Positions 34,961-42,378 of a stretch of DNA of 64,000 bases are shown one piece after another. Source of the DNA: Exiguobacterium sp018617385 (lineage in GTDB: Bacteria; Bacillota; Bacilli; Exiguobacteriales; Exiguobacteriaceae); contig NZ_JACSKA010000003.1 in assembly GCF_018617385.1 (NCBI RefSeq), positions 124,001 through 188,000 of the forward strand, given 5' to 3'. Position 1 is the stretch's first letter. The number at the start of each line of letters is the position of its first letter. Below the pieces are notes generated by a model. That model worked only from the letters and a program-made list of their open reading frames with translations, did no database searches and had not been told where the DNA came from. The position numbers and the translations under genes were made by a program.

Positions 34961-36028
34961 GTTGATGCTCGCGTTGATGTCACGGTCATGGTGCGCGCCA
35001 CAGGCACACGTCCATTCACGGACATCCATCGTCTGCCTCTGACCTTTCTCGCCACAAGAAGAACAGATCTGCGTCGATGCGTACCAGGGGTCTGCCTTGA
35101 TGAGCGTCCGTCCATAGAAGTTTGATTTGTATTCGAGTTGCCGGACGAACTCGTACCAACTGACATCCCCGATGGACTTCGCTACCTTGTGGTTCTTCAT
35201 CATGTCCTTCGACTTCAATGTCTCCACGACGATGACTTGGTTCTCGTCAACGATCCGTCTCGACAGTTTGTGAAGGAAGTCCTTGCGTTGGTTGGCGATC
35301 TTTTCGTGTTTCTTGGCCAAAAGTAACTTGGCTTTTTCACGATTCTTGCTCCCGATCTTCTTGCGTGACAGCGCGCGTTGCGCCTTCTTGACCTTCGCTT
35401 CGGATTTTCGGAGAAAGCGAGGGTTGTCAATCTTCTCCGAGACCATCGCATCGTTCGTCATGACGGCGAAATGTTCCAAACCGAGATCGATCCCGACCTT
35501 GTTCTCGGCTGGGATCCATGGTGCATCCTCTTGATCGACGAGGATGGAGACAAAGAACTTGCCCGTCCTCGTCATCGAGACCGTCGCCGACCGGATGACG
35601 CCCTCGAACGGGCGATGTTGTTCGAACTTCACGAAGCCGATTTTAGGCAGTCTCACTTTGCCGTCCTTGATGCGGATCGTGCCGTGCTGGTTGTTCGTCG
35701 TGTAGGAGGCGCGCGACCGCCGTCTCGATTTGAAGGCCGGGAAGCCGCCAGTCCCGGCGAAGAACTTCGCGAACGCGGTGTCGAGGTTCAGCTTCGCGTT
35801 CGCGAGCGCGAGGCTGTCCGCCTCGGCGAGGAACGGGAACAGGGGCTTGTAGGAGGCGGGTGTCGCCGGTTTCCGTCTCGTTCCGCTTCCCGCTTTCGCC
35901 TCCTCGCGGATGGCGATGCGGTCCTCGAGCAGCTTGTTGTAGATGAACCGGGCGCAGCCGATTGTCCGGACCAGGAACTCGGCCTGTGCCGGCGTCGGGT
36001 GGAGCCTGTATTTATAGCCTTTCAGCAT
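34940..36028 (-). CDS. tnpB: TnpB, IS605-family RNA-guided endonuclease
   Basis: 362 aa, close to full length. The N-terminus is MLKGYKYRLHPTPAQ. RuvC-like residues are D181 (GIDLGLEHF), E269 (VIVVETLKSKD) and D350 (HDRDINASINLL). The zinc ribbon has C322/C325 and C341/C343. All catalytic residues are intact, so it may be active. SD GGAGGGACGGAC precedes ATG 36028. TnpB is the compact ancestor of Cas12 and cuts DNA guided by an RNA from the element's right end. No tnpA is nearby. Confidence 0.92.
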   Translation of the reverse strand: MLKGYKYRLHPTPAQAEFLVRTIGCARFIYNKLLEDRIAIREEAKAGSGTRRKPATPASYKPLFPFLAEADSLALANAKLNLDTAFAKFFAGTGGFPAFKSRRRSRASYTTNNQHGTIRIKDGKVRLPKIGFVKFEQHRPFEGVIRSATVSMTRTGKFFVSILVDQEDAPWIPAENKVGIDLGLEHFAVMTNDAMVSEKIDNPRFLRKSEAKVKKAQRALSRKKIGSKNREKAKLLLAKKHEKIANQRKDFLHKLSRRIVDENQVIVVETLKSKDMMKNHKVAKSIGDVSWYEFVRQLEYKSNFYGRTLIKADPWYASTQICSSCGEKGQRQTMDVREWTCACGAHHDRDINASINLLMLAN

Positions 36029-36218
36029 GTCCGTCCCTCCTCCCTCCAGAAGATCGTGATGTGTCCTCCTCGTCCGATACCCGCGGAGGGGAAGGGAGAA
36101 TCTGACAAAATCACGAACCTTTGTTCGTCACATCTGTCACAGGGGGAGAAGAGTTTTGGACCGGGCGATTCATCTCCCACCTACGCCGGGCATCGCCCCG
36201 AGACGCTTAGAGGAGGGA

Positions 36219-36268
36219 GAATTCTCGCCTGATTTAATTAAATGGAATTCAATTTCGAATGATTTCAT
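36219..36268 (-). pseudogene. 5' half of the small gene split by the tnpB element
   Basis: An excellent SD (GAGGAGGAGAGAAG) is followed by ATG at 36268 and MKSFEIEFHLIKSGEN, then the element begins. Joining position 36219 to 34816 restores a single 74-codon frame (including stop) with the fragment at 34645-34816. Confidence 0.6.
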
Positions 36269-36420
36269 CTTCTCTCCTCCTCACTCTTGTATACCCGTTC
36301 CCCATTTGAAAAAAATACAGCTATACATTGGAATCTTTTTCCTCTAATCTAAAATAGTCAGAATATTACGTCCTCTTACATATTTTCACTATACATTAGT
36401 TAAAGGAGAGATTTAACGAT

Positions 36421-37113
36421 ATGGCCTATCACTTCACATGTGAACACTTAACAAAACGATTTGACACGGGTGACGTCAAAACGGTCGCCTTACAAGACAT
36501 CAACCTCCGCTTCGAGCACGGGGATTTCATCTCCATCATCGGACCATCTGGATCTGGGAAGTCGACACTTCTCAGTCTAATTGGTACACTCGACCGTCCT
36601 ACCGAGGGTACGTTGCTCTTCAACGATGAACCGATCTCGACGCTCTCTGCGAAACAACTCGCGGACTTCCGTTTTGAGAACATCGGCTTCATCTTCCAAC
36701 AGTTCCATCTCATCCCGACGTTGACGGCGCTTGAGAACGTCATGTCCCCGCTCTTCGGACGAAAAGTCGATTACGATGTCCATGAACGTGCGCTCGAATT
36801 ATTGAAGGAAGTAGGTCTCGCTGACAAAGTTGATTCATTACCGTCCCAACTGTCCGGCGGTCAGCAACAGCGCGTCGCCGTCGCCCGCGCCTTGATTCAT
36901 CGTCCGAAATGGCTCCTCGCCGATGAGCCGACGGGGAACCTCGATACACATACGGGTGACGTCATCTTTGACCTATTGATCCGCTTGAATCGCGAGAACG
37001 GATGTGGCGTCCTCTTCGTCACCCATGACCCGGAACTCGCCGACCGAGCCAACCGAAAAATCGAGATGCGCGACGGGCAGGTCGTCGCTATGAGCGACGT
37101 CCATCATGCTTAA
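36421..37113 (+). CDS. MacB/LolD-type ABC transporter ATP-binding protein
   Basis: 230 aa with Walker A GPSGSGKST (about 41-49), Q-loop FQQFHLIPTLTALENV, signature LSGGQQQRVAVARAL, Walker B LLADEPTGNLD and H-loop VTHD. This is the ATPase class that pairs with FtsX/MacB-fold permeases in mechanotransmission exporters rather than channel-forming importers. SD AAAGGAGAG precedes the ATG. It overlaps the permease gene by 8 nt. Confidence 0.92.
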   Translation: MAYHFTCEHLTKRFDTGDVKTVALQDINLRFEHGDFISIIGPSGSGKSTLLSLIGTLDRPTEGTLLFNDEPISTLSAKQLADFRFENIGFIFQQFHLIPTLTALENVMSPLFGRKVDYDVHERALELLKEVGLADKVDSLPSQLSGGQQQRVAVARALIHRPKWLLADEPTGNLDTHTGDVIFDLLIRLNRENGCGVLFVTHDPELADRANRKIEMRDGQVVAMSDVHHA

Positions 37114-40100
37114 GTTCATTTGGAATTCATGGTGGCGGAATAAAGAACGGTTCATCCTGCTCATGGTCGGAATGCTCATCGTCAGTACCGGGCTCAGTTA
37201 TCTTCTCGGCGTGACGCAGGCGAATAATGGGACGGTCGTCAACGAGCTACAGAAACGTTGGGACTCGTCTTATCACATCGTCGTGCGTCCAGAAGGCAGC
37301 CGGAGCGTGACCGAGGACTTGAACCTGCTCGAGCCGAACTATATGAGCGGACTCGAAGGCGGGATCACGCGCGAACAGTACGAGACGATTCAACAGATTG
37401 CCGACATCGATGTCGCAGCTCCAATCGCGATGATTGGGTCGACTTATTCGAGCTCGTTCACGCAAACGCATACGTTTGATAAAGCGGGTCTCTATCGCCT
37501 CAAGATGAATACGCTCATCGATACGGGCATTGAAAAAATCAATGACTTCCAAGACCTGAAAGCCTACTTTTGGGTCGGCTGGATGCCAAACGGTGATTCC
37601 ACTCACATCGGCATCGGACCGACCGCCCTATATGAAGAATTCCCACTCAGTTACGGAAGTGATGTCATGCTCGCGGGGATTGACCCGGTCGCCGAAGCGA
37701 AACTCGTCGGGTTAGACGATGCCGTACAAGCGACAGCGTTCAGTCGTTACTTCAATGAAGAGGATGTCCCAGAGCCTTACGACGAAGACATCACGACCAT
37801 TCCAATTTTGATGAGTACAAAAGACTACGTCGATGCCTCAATCAACTACACCATCGAAGAAGTCGATGCCGATACGAGCGACGCAGAAAAATTCATCAAT
37901 ACGTATTTAGAGAACGGAAAAGAGGAATACCTGGATAGCTTGAAAGGGACAAAAGTCGCCTCATACGACTTTACAGCACAACAAATGCACGACAACATCA
38001 CGAAACATATTTTAGAAGGAAAACCACAGCCACAAGATCCTCGTGTCACGGTTGACTACACTTGGCTTTCTGAGAAGGCATCGCCCCTCGTCTATGAAGG
38101 CGTGACGAGCCCGTTCCCGAAACGTTGGCCATATTCGTATCAAATCAAACCGTTCCTCGCTGAGGGTCAAGTGAAGTATGGGCAAGAAAGTATGTATCGT
38201 AAGTCCAATTTATACGCGGAAGACCTCAACGATGTACCGAAAGTAAGATATAACTACATCGGACTATTCGACCCATCGAAACTGAAGCTGTCAAAAGACC
38301 CGCTAACGGAACTTCCGATGGAGACGTATTTTCCGGCAAGCGCCGAATGGGTCATGAACTCGAAAGACGAGCCGGTCAACCCACCGACGACCGTCAAACC
38401 GACGAATAACCCATATAGCTTCTTGACGAAGCCACCTTCGATGTTGACGACACTCGATGCGGCGTTCGCCATCGCCGGTGACAAGGCCATCTCGGCCATT
38501 CGCGTCAACGTGAAAGGCGTGGACGTCTTGAACGAAGAGAGTGAAGCGAAGCTCCAAGCGGTCGCGAAGGAGATTGAAGACAAGACCGGTCTCATCACCG
38601 ATGTCACGCTTGGCTCATCTCCACAATATGCCGTCACCTATCTCCCTGGTTTAAAAGGAGAAAGTTCGCTCGGTTGGATTCAGCAGCCATGGATTAAAAT
38701 TGGGTCGTCGATCACGATTTTCCAAGAAGCGAAACTCGGCTTCTCTGGTGTCGTCGCGAGCGTCATCCTCGTCGCGATGCTGTACGTATTCAGCTCGAAC
38801 ATCATCATGCTGTACGCTCGGAAGAAAGAGTTCGCCATCCTCTTGTCGCTCGGTTGGCGGCCGAGTCAGCTGTCGAAACTGTTATTCTTAGAAGCCACGA
38901 TCCTTGGGTCGATGGTCGCGCTCATCTCGTGGATGATTCTCGGGACGTTCCTTTGGACGGCAGCTGGCTCGACATCGATTACCCGTATCTTATTGATTGG
39001 CCTAGCAGGACTCTTGATTTACTGGCTCGGGACACTGATCCCGATCCGACTCGTCCGCCGCATTAAGCCATATGAGACGATGCAGTCCGGTGAAGTCTCA
39101 AAAGGACGACGTCTCGGCCGTTCGCGCTCGAGCGTCGGTATGAGCTTGAACCAACTCGTGACGTATTGGCCACGGACGTTGTTGTCGATTCTCGCCATCG
39201 CTTTACCGACGAGTCTGTTTGGCTTCTTCTTGTTCGTCACGTTCCGCCTCCAAGGCGTCTTGTATACGACGTGGATTGGGGAGTTCGTGGCACTTGAAGT
39301 CGGGACGATGCATTACGTCGCCATGGGGGTCGCCTTACTGATTGCGATGCTCACGACGACCGAGATCATGTGGCAAAACGTCTCTGAACGAAAACCACAA
39401 CTCGCCGTCTTGAAAGCGCTCGGTTGGCAGAATACGTCCATCCGTCGTCTCGTCTTGACGGAAGGTGCGTTGACCGGATTCTTCGCCGGATTACTCGGTG
39501 TGACGTTCACCATCGTTATCGTCACCATCATGTATCAACAGTTCCCGACGTCAGAGCTACCATTTTTGTTTGCGACCATTCTCATCCCAGTCGTGACAGG
39601 GGTTTTAGGTGCACTGCTTCCGGCTGAACGTGCCGTACGCATCACTCCGGCTGAAGCCATCGGTGGTCATGTCGTCAACCAAAAACAAGTCGAGAAACGC
39701 TTCCGCTTCGTCCTCGGGACGACGGCGACGGCACTCGTCGTCGGGATCATCAGCTTGTTCGTCTTCACGTCACCAGAAGTCAAGCCGGTCACGGAAGAGG
39801 CGAAATCGACACCAGCCCCGACCGCACAGACGACGGGTGCGAAACAGGCTGATTTAAAAGCTGATAAACCGAAAGAAGCCAAAGCCACCACACCGAAAGA
39901 AGATGACCTTCAAAAAATCATGAACCTCGGCACGTTCCAAACGTTTATTGGGGATCCAAAAATGAAGAAACGTGAATTCCAAGTGGGTGAACCTGTGTAC
40001 GCTTCTCCGGATGGGACCGAACCGGAAGATGGCAAACGATTCGTCAGCCTACCGATTTCTCTTTTTAATGAAGATGATCAGTATGGTGGCACGATGGATT

Positions 40101-40330
40101 ATCGTCCAAACGGTTTCCGCATGTACACGCCAGATGGCACAGAGTACAGTCCGGTCGACATGGTCAATCACAACAAGAAAGCATTTCGAGGTGGCTTTAT
40201 TTACACACCAGGCGAGAAATCCGAAATTGATTTAGTCTTCCTCGTCCCAGAGAAAGCGAAGACGCTCGTCTTGTATGCATCAAGCGGTGCCATGCCGAAA
40301 GTGTATACCGTCAAAATTGATGTTCCATAA
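37106..40330 (+). CDS. MacB/FtsX-fold ABC permease with C-terminal extracellular domain
   Basis: 1074 aa. TM1 (about residues 13-32) is followed by a large extracytoplasmic domain (about 33-540), then a helix bundle with the FtsX pattern (ARKKEFAILLSLGWRPSQLS and, in a second copy, SERKPQLAVLKALGWQNTSI). After the last helix comes a Thr/Pro/Lys-rich linker (about 900-935) and a final beta-rich domain of ~135 aa that recalls DUF4352/Ig-like folds. Two FtsX modules in one chain make a pseudo-dimer. The substrate is unknown; peptide or envelope-stress roles are typical. Confidence 0.88.
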   Translation: MLKFIWNSWWRNKERFILLMVGMLIVSTGLSYLLGVTQANNGTVVNELQKRWDSSYHIVVRPEGSRSVTEDLNLLEPNYMSGLEGGITREQYETIQQIADIDVAAPIAMIGSTYSSSFTQTHTFDKAGLYRLKMNTLIDTGIEKINDFQDLKAYFWVGWMPNGDSTHIGIGPTALYEEFPLSYGSDVMLAGIDPVAEAKLVGLDDAVQATAFSRYFNEEDVPEPYDEDITTIPILMSTKDYVDASINYTIEEVDADTSDAEKFINTYLENGKEEYLDSLKGTKVASYDFTAQQMHDNITKHILEGKPQPQDPRVTVDYTWLSEKASPLVYEGVTSPFPKRWPYSYQIKPFLAEGQVKYGQESMYRKSNLYAEDLNDVPKVRYNYIGLFDPSKLKLSKDPLTELPMETYFPASAEWVMNSKDEPVNPPTTVKPTNNPYSFLTKPPSMLTTLDAAFAIAGDKAISAIRVNVKGVDVLNEESEAKLQAVAKEIEDKTGLITDVTLGSSPQYAVTYLPGLKGESSLGWIQQPWIKIGSSITIFQEAKLGFSGVVASVILVAMLYVFSSNIIMLYARKKEFAILLSLGWRPSQLSKLLFLEATILGSMVALISWMILGTFLWTAAGSTSITRILLIGLAGLLIYWLGTLIPIRLVRRIKPYETMQSGEVSKGRRLGRSRSSVGMSLNQLVTYWPRTLLSILAIALPTSLFGFFLFVTFRLQGVLYTTWIGEFVALEVGTMHYVAMGVALLIAMLTTTEIMWQNVSERKPQLAVLKALGWQNTSIRRLVLTEGALTGFFAGLLGVTFTIVIVTIMYQQFPTSELPFLFATILIPVVTGVLGALLPAERAVRITPAEAIGGHVVNQKQVEKRFRFVLGTTATALVVGIISLFVFTSPEVKPVTEEAKSTPAPTAQTTGAKQADLKADKPKEAKATTPKEDDLQKIMNLGTFQTFIGDPKMKKREFQVGEPVYASPDGTEPEDGKRFVSLPISLFNEDDQYGGTMDYRPNGFRMYTPDGTEYSPVDMVNHNKKAFRGGFIYTPGEKSEIDLVFLVPEKAKTLVLYASSGAMPKVYTVKIDVP

Positions 40331-40334
40331 ACGA

Positions 40335-40370
40335 AACAACGTCGCCCCGAGTCGGGACGACGTTGTTTTT
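40335..40370. terminator. Bidirectional intrinsic terminator
   Basis: Stem AACAACGTCG / CGACGTTGTT with inner pairing CCCGA-GTCGGG, followed by TTTTT on the plus strand; it separates the permease gene from the convergent gene at 40369. Confidence 0.85.
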
Positions 40371-40833
40371 ATTCGGCTTCTTCTACGATTTCGACACGTA
40401 CTCCCGTGTCCCCGACTTTCCCTAAATCTTCTACGGTCGGGTCTTCATACGCTAACACATGAAACTCCTGCTCGATTGTACGAATGACGTAATGTGCGAG
40501 CGCACCACGGTTACGGTCCATTCGATGAATCGCCATCCGTTCACTAGCGAATGACATCAGGCGTGACTCAGACAGTTTCACAATCGGATGTTCGTTCCAT
40601 AATCCGTCTTCTTTCATTCCGTGCTCTTCTTGTGTCCCTAAAAAGACGGCGTACTGTTCGAAGCGGATTCGGATGCGGTCGCGATTAGCGTCCCATGTGA
40701 GGAGCATCGTCGGATTCGCCGCTCCATAAAACGTCCACTCTAACGGATAATACGCCTCATTCTTCATCTGAAACGATTCCATGTCGAGTACGTAGCGCTC
40801 GGTCGACATCAAGTAATGTAAGTCTAGATTCAT
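40369..40833 (-). CDS. Protein of unknown function
   Basis: 154 aa, soluble, acidic at the C-terminus (VRVEIVEEAE), with several Trp/Tyr-rich segments (YYPLEWTFYGAANPTMLLTW). No signal peptide, membrane helix or known motif. The SD AGGAGGGG fits the ATG at 40833. It sits just downstream of the EcsC-like gene and may share its transcript (33 nt gap). Confidence 0.6.
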   Translation of the reverse strand: MNLDLHYLMSTERYVLDMESFQMKNEAYYPLEWTFYGAANPTMLLTWDANRDRIRIRFEQYAVFLGTQEEHGMKEDGLWNEHPIVKLSESRLMSFASERMAIHRMDRNRGALAHYVIRTIEQEFHVLAYEDPTVEDLGKVGDTGVRVEIVEEAE

Positions 40834-40866
40834 GAATGATCCCCTCCTAGAACATACAATATCTCC

Positions 40867-41700
40867 TTATATGACTTCCCCGTCATTACGTGATCCCTCA
40901 TCAATTTCTACAAATTCTGCTTCGATGATTTCAAGATTTTCACGCTTGACTGCTTCCACACTTTCAATAAATTCTGCTTCCGTCATGTTGACTCCTTCTT
41001 CAAGCGCATGCATGAGACGATTGCCCATCTTCGTCATCGATGAGTACGTAATTCCTCCTGAAATGACACCACCTGCGAGTGGGATCATCTTCGAGATCCC
41101 TTTGGCGAACGTATCTTTCGTCATCTTCACCCCGATCATCGCTGACATTTTCTTGATGATTGGATAGTACACCGTTTTCGTCAGCGCTTTGTTCGGAATC
41201 TTTTTCAAAGCTTCTTTCGATAATTGTGCGGATAGCGCTTTGATTGTAGCCGTCGCGCCACCCACTCCGAACATGACACCTAAAAAGAGAATCAATTCTC
41301 CATTCACCCGTTCGACATTTAATTCCCCGTCTTCCCAAAAGTCATCGTACCCATATAAATACCCGATTTCTTGCGCTAAACGAAGGGCGAAACCGAAGAA
41401 TTGCGCTGTATCGGCCGGAATCGTTGCGGCAAGACCGATGCCTCCAGGTAGACCTGCTGCAAACGATGCACTCGAACTTTTCATCGTCTGATTGGTAATA
41501 TTACGTTTCGCCACTTTTTTGATGACTGAGAGAGGCACGTTCGCCTCAAGCGGTCCCTTCTCTATAATCTCTGCCAACTGATTCGCCGGCACGTACTTAC
41601 TAAAATTTTGAGCTAAAAACTCTTTCCGGTCTACTTTCACCCCAGGTAATTTCACTGCATTCGTCATCAAGACTTCAAACACTTCTGACCCGTTCGCCAT
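40867..41700 (-). CDS. EcsC-like protein
   Basis: 277 aa. The central part (GLAATIPADTAQFFGFALRL; AQEIGYLYGYDDFWEDGELN; MFGVGGATATIK; KMIPLAGGVISGGITYSSM) has the alternation of Gly/Ala-rich amphipathic helices and the AQEIGYLYGY motif of EcsC-family proteins. Its function is poorly defined (EcsC of Bacillus accompanies an ABC transporter). No transporter gene is adjacent here. The SD is GAGGTG. The C-terminus is acidic. Confidence 0.65.
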   Translation of the reverse strand: MANGSEVFEVLMTNAVKLPGVKVDRKEFLAQNFSKYVPANQLAEIIEKGPLEANVPLSVIKKVAKRNITNQTMKSSSASFAAGLPGGIGLAATIPADTAQFFGFALRLAQEIGYLYGYDDFWEDGELNVERVNGELILFLGVMFGVGGATATIKALSAQLSKEALKKIPNKALTKTVYYPIIKKMSAMIGVKMTKDTFAKGISKMIPLAGGVISGGITYSSMTKMGNRLMHALEEGVNMTEAEFIESVEAVKRENLEIIEAEFVEIDEGSRNDGEVI

Positions 41701-41824
41701 GACCTACACCTCAACCTTCTTATGTATCTCGTTCCATAATCTAGTTTCAGTATATCGATTTCCTCACACGAATTGTAAAATATTTTCCTTTCTCCTATAT
41801 ATTTTATATTCAAGGTTGCCAAAA

Positions 41825-41857
41825 TCAAAAAAGGGAGCATCCAAATGGATGATCCCT
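41825..41857 (-). terminator. Intrinsic terminator of the zapA...DUF350 block
   Basis: Minus-strand stem AGGGATCATCC / GGATGCTCCCT (one mismatch), loop ATTT, then TTTTTTG, immediately after the 28-codon gene. Confidence 0.85.
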
Positions 41858-41863
41858 CTTCCC

Positions 41864-41950
41864 TCAATAAAACATATACCATAGTGCCGCTGCCACTAAG
41901 AACAGCCCGGCCCCGATGAACAAAATCTTTGCCAATCGTTCGTATACCAT
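41864..41950 (-). CDS. 28-aa single-helix membrane peptide
   Basis: The short frame MVYERLAKILFIGAGLFLVA plus eight more residues (ending LWYMFY) is almost entirely one transmembrane helix with a charged N-terminus. SD GGTGAGGTGAAG precedes the ATG, 4 nt after the stop of the DUF350 gene, and a terminator follows 6 nt past its stop. Position and SD make it a credible last gene of the mutS2-DUF350 operon. Function unknown. Confidence 0.6.
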   Translation of the reverse strand: MVYERLAKILFIGAGLFLVAAALWYMFY

Positions 41951-41954
41951 GTCT

Positions 41955-42365
41955 TCACCTCACCAATGCCGCGCCGACGACGAGGGAGACCCCGATCGAC
42001 AACAAGAATGCCAACAACCCGACGGCGATATTTCCTTGTTGAATCTCGTCGTTCACCTTCAGCGTCGGTGTCAAAAATTCAAACAACCAGTATGTCGCGA
42101 GGAGCAAGATGAAGCCGAACCCACCTCCGACAAAGATGTCAATTGTGCTATCATGATAGCTCTCGACGACACGAAAGATGTTGGCGAGACCGACAATCTT
42201 TCCACCTGTCGCCAAGGCGACGGCGATATTTCCTTTTTGAATCTCACGCCAGTTGCTGTATGGCGTCGTCACCTCGAAGATGGCAAGACCGACGATAATC
42301 ATCAGTCCTGCCATCGAATAGAGGCCGAACGACTCCAGCATAACGGCAAACGTAATCGTACCCAT
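41955..42365 (-). CDS. DUF350 membrane protein (YshE-like)
   Basis: 136 aa with four hydrophobic helices arranged as two repeats (EIQKGNIAVALATGGKIVGL and EIQQGNIAVGLLAFLLSIGV), the hallmark of DUF350. It follows mutS2 by 13 nt, as yshE does in Bacillus, so it is probably co-transcribed. Its molecular function is not established. Confidence 0.85.
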   Translation of the reverse strand: MGTITFAVMLESFGLYSMAGLMIIVGLAIFEVTTPYSNWREIQKGNIAVALATGGKIVGLANIFRVVESYHDSTIDIFVGGGFGFILLLATYWLFEFLTPTLKVNDEIQQGNIAVGLLAFLLSIGVSLVVGAALVR

Positions 42366-42378
42366 TCCCCGACTCCCC

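Larger units (their letters stand above)
34817..36218 (-). mobile_element. IS605-type element carrying only tnpB
   Basis: Boundaries are inferred to within about 10 nt. The right end (34817-34865) has the hairpin CCACTT-CA-ATTTGC-AAA-GCAAAT-AAGTGG followed by GCGAGTAGTTC, typical of IS200/IS605 ends. The left end (about 36130-36218) has a GC-rich imperfect hairpin (GTCTCGGGGCGATGCCC; AGGTGGGAGATGAATC) like other family left ends. No tnpA transposase gene and no terminal inverted repeats are present, as expected for non-autonomous IS605 members. Its GC-rich sequence contrasts with the AT-rich DNA on the dpt side. Confidence 0.75.

Noticed and set aside
35378..36232. 284-codon open frame on the plus strand opposite tnpB
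   Set aside because: It is the antisense shadow of tnpB and the element's left end, Arg/Glu-rich with no SD or family likeness.
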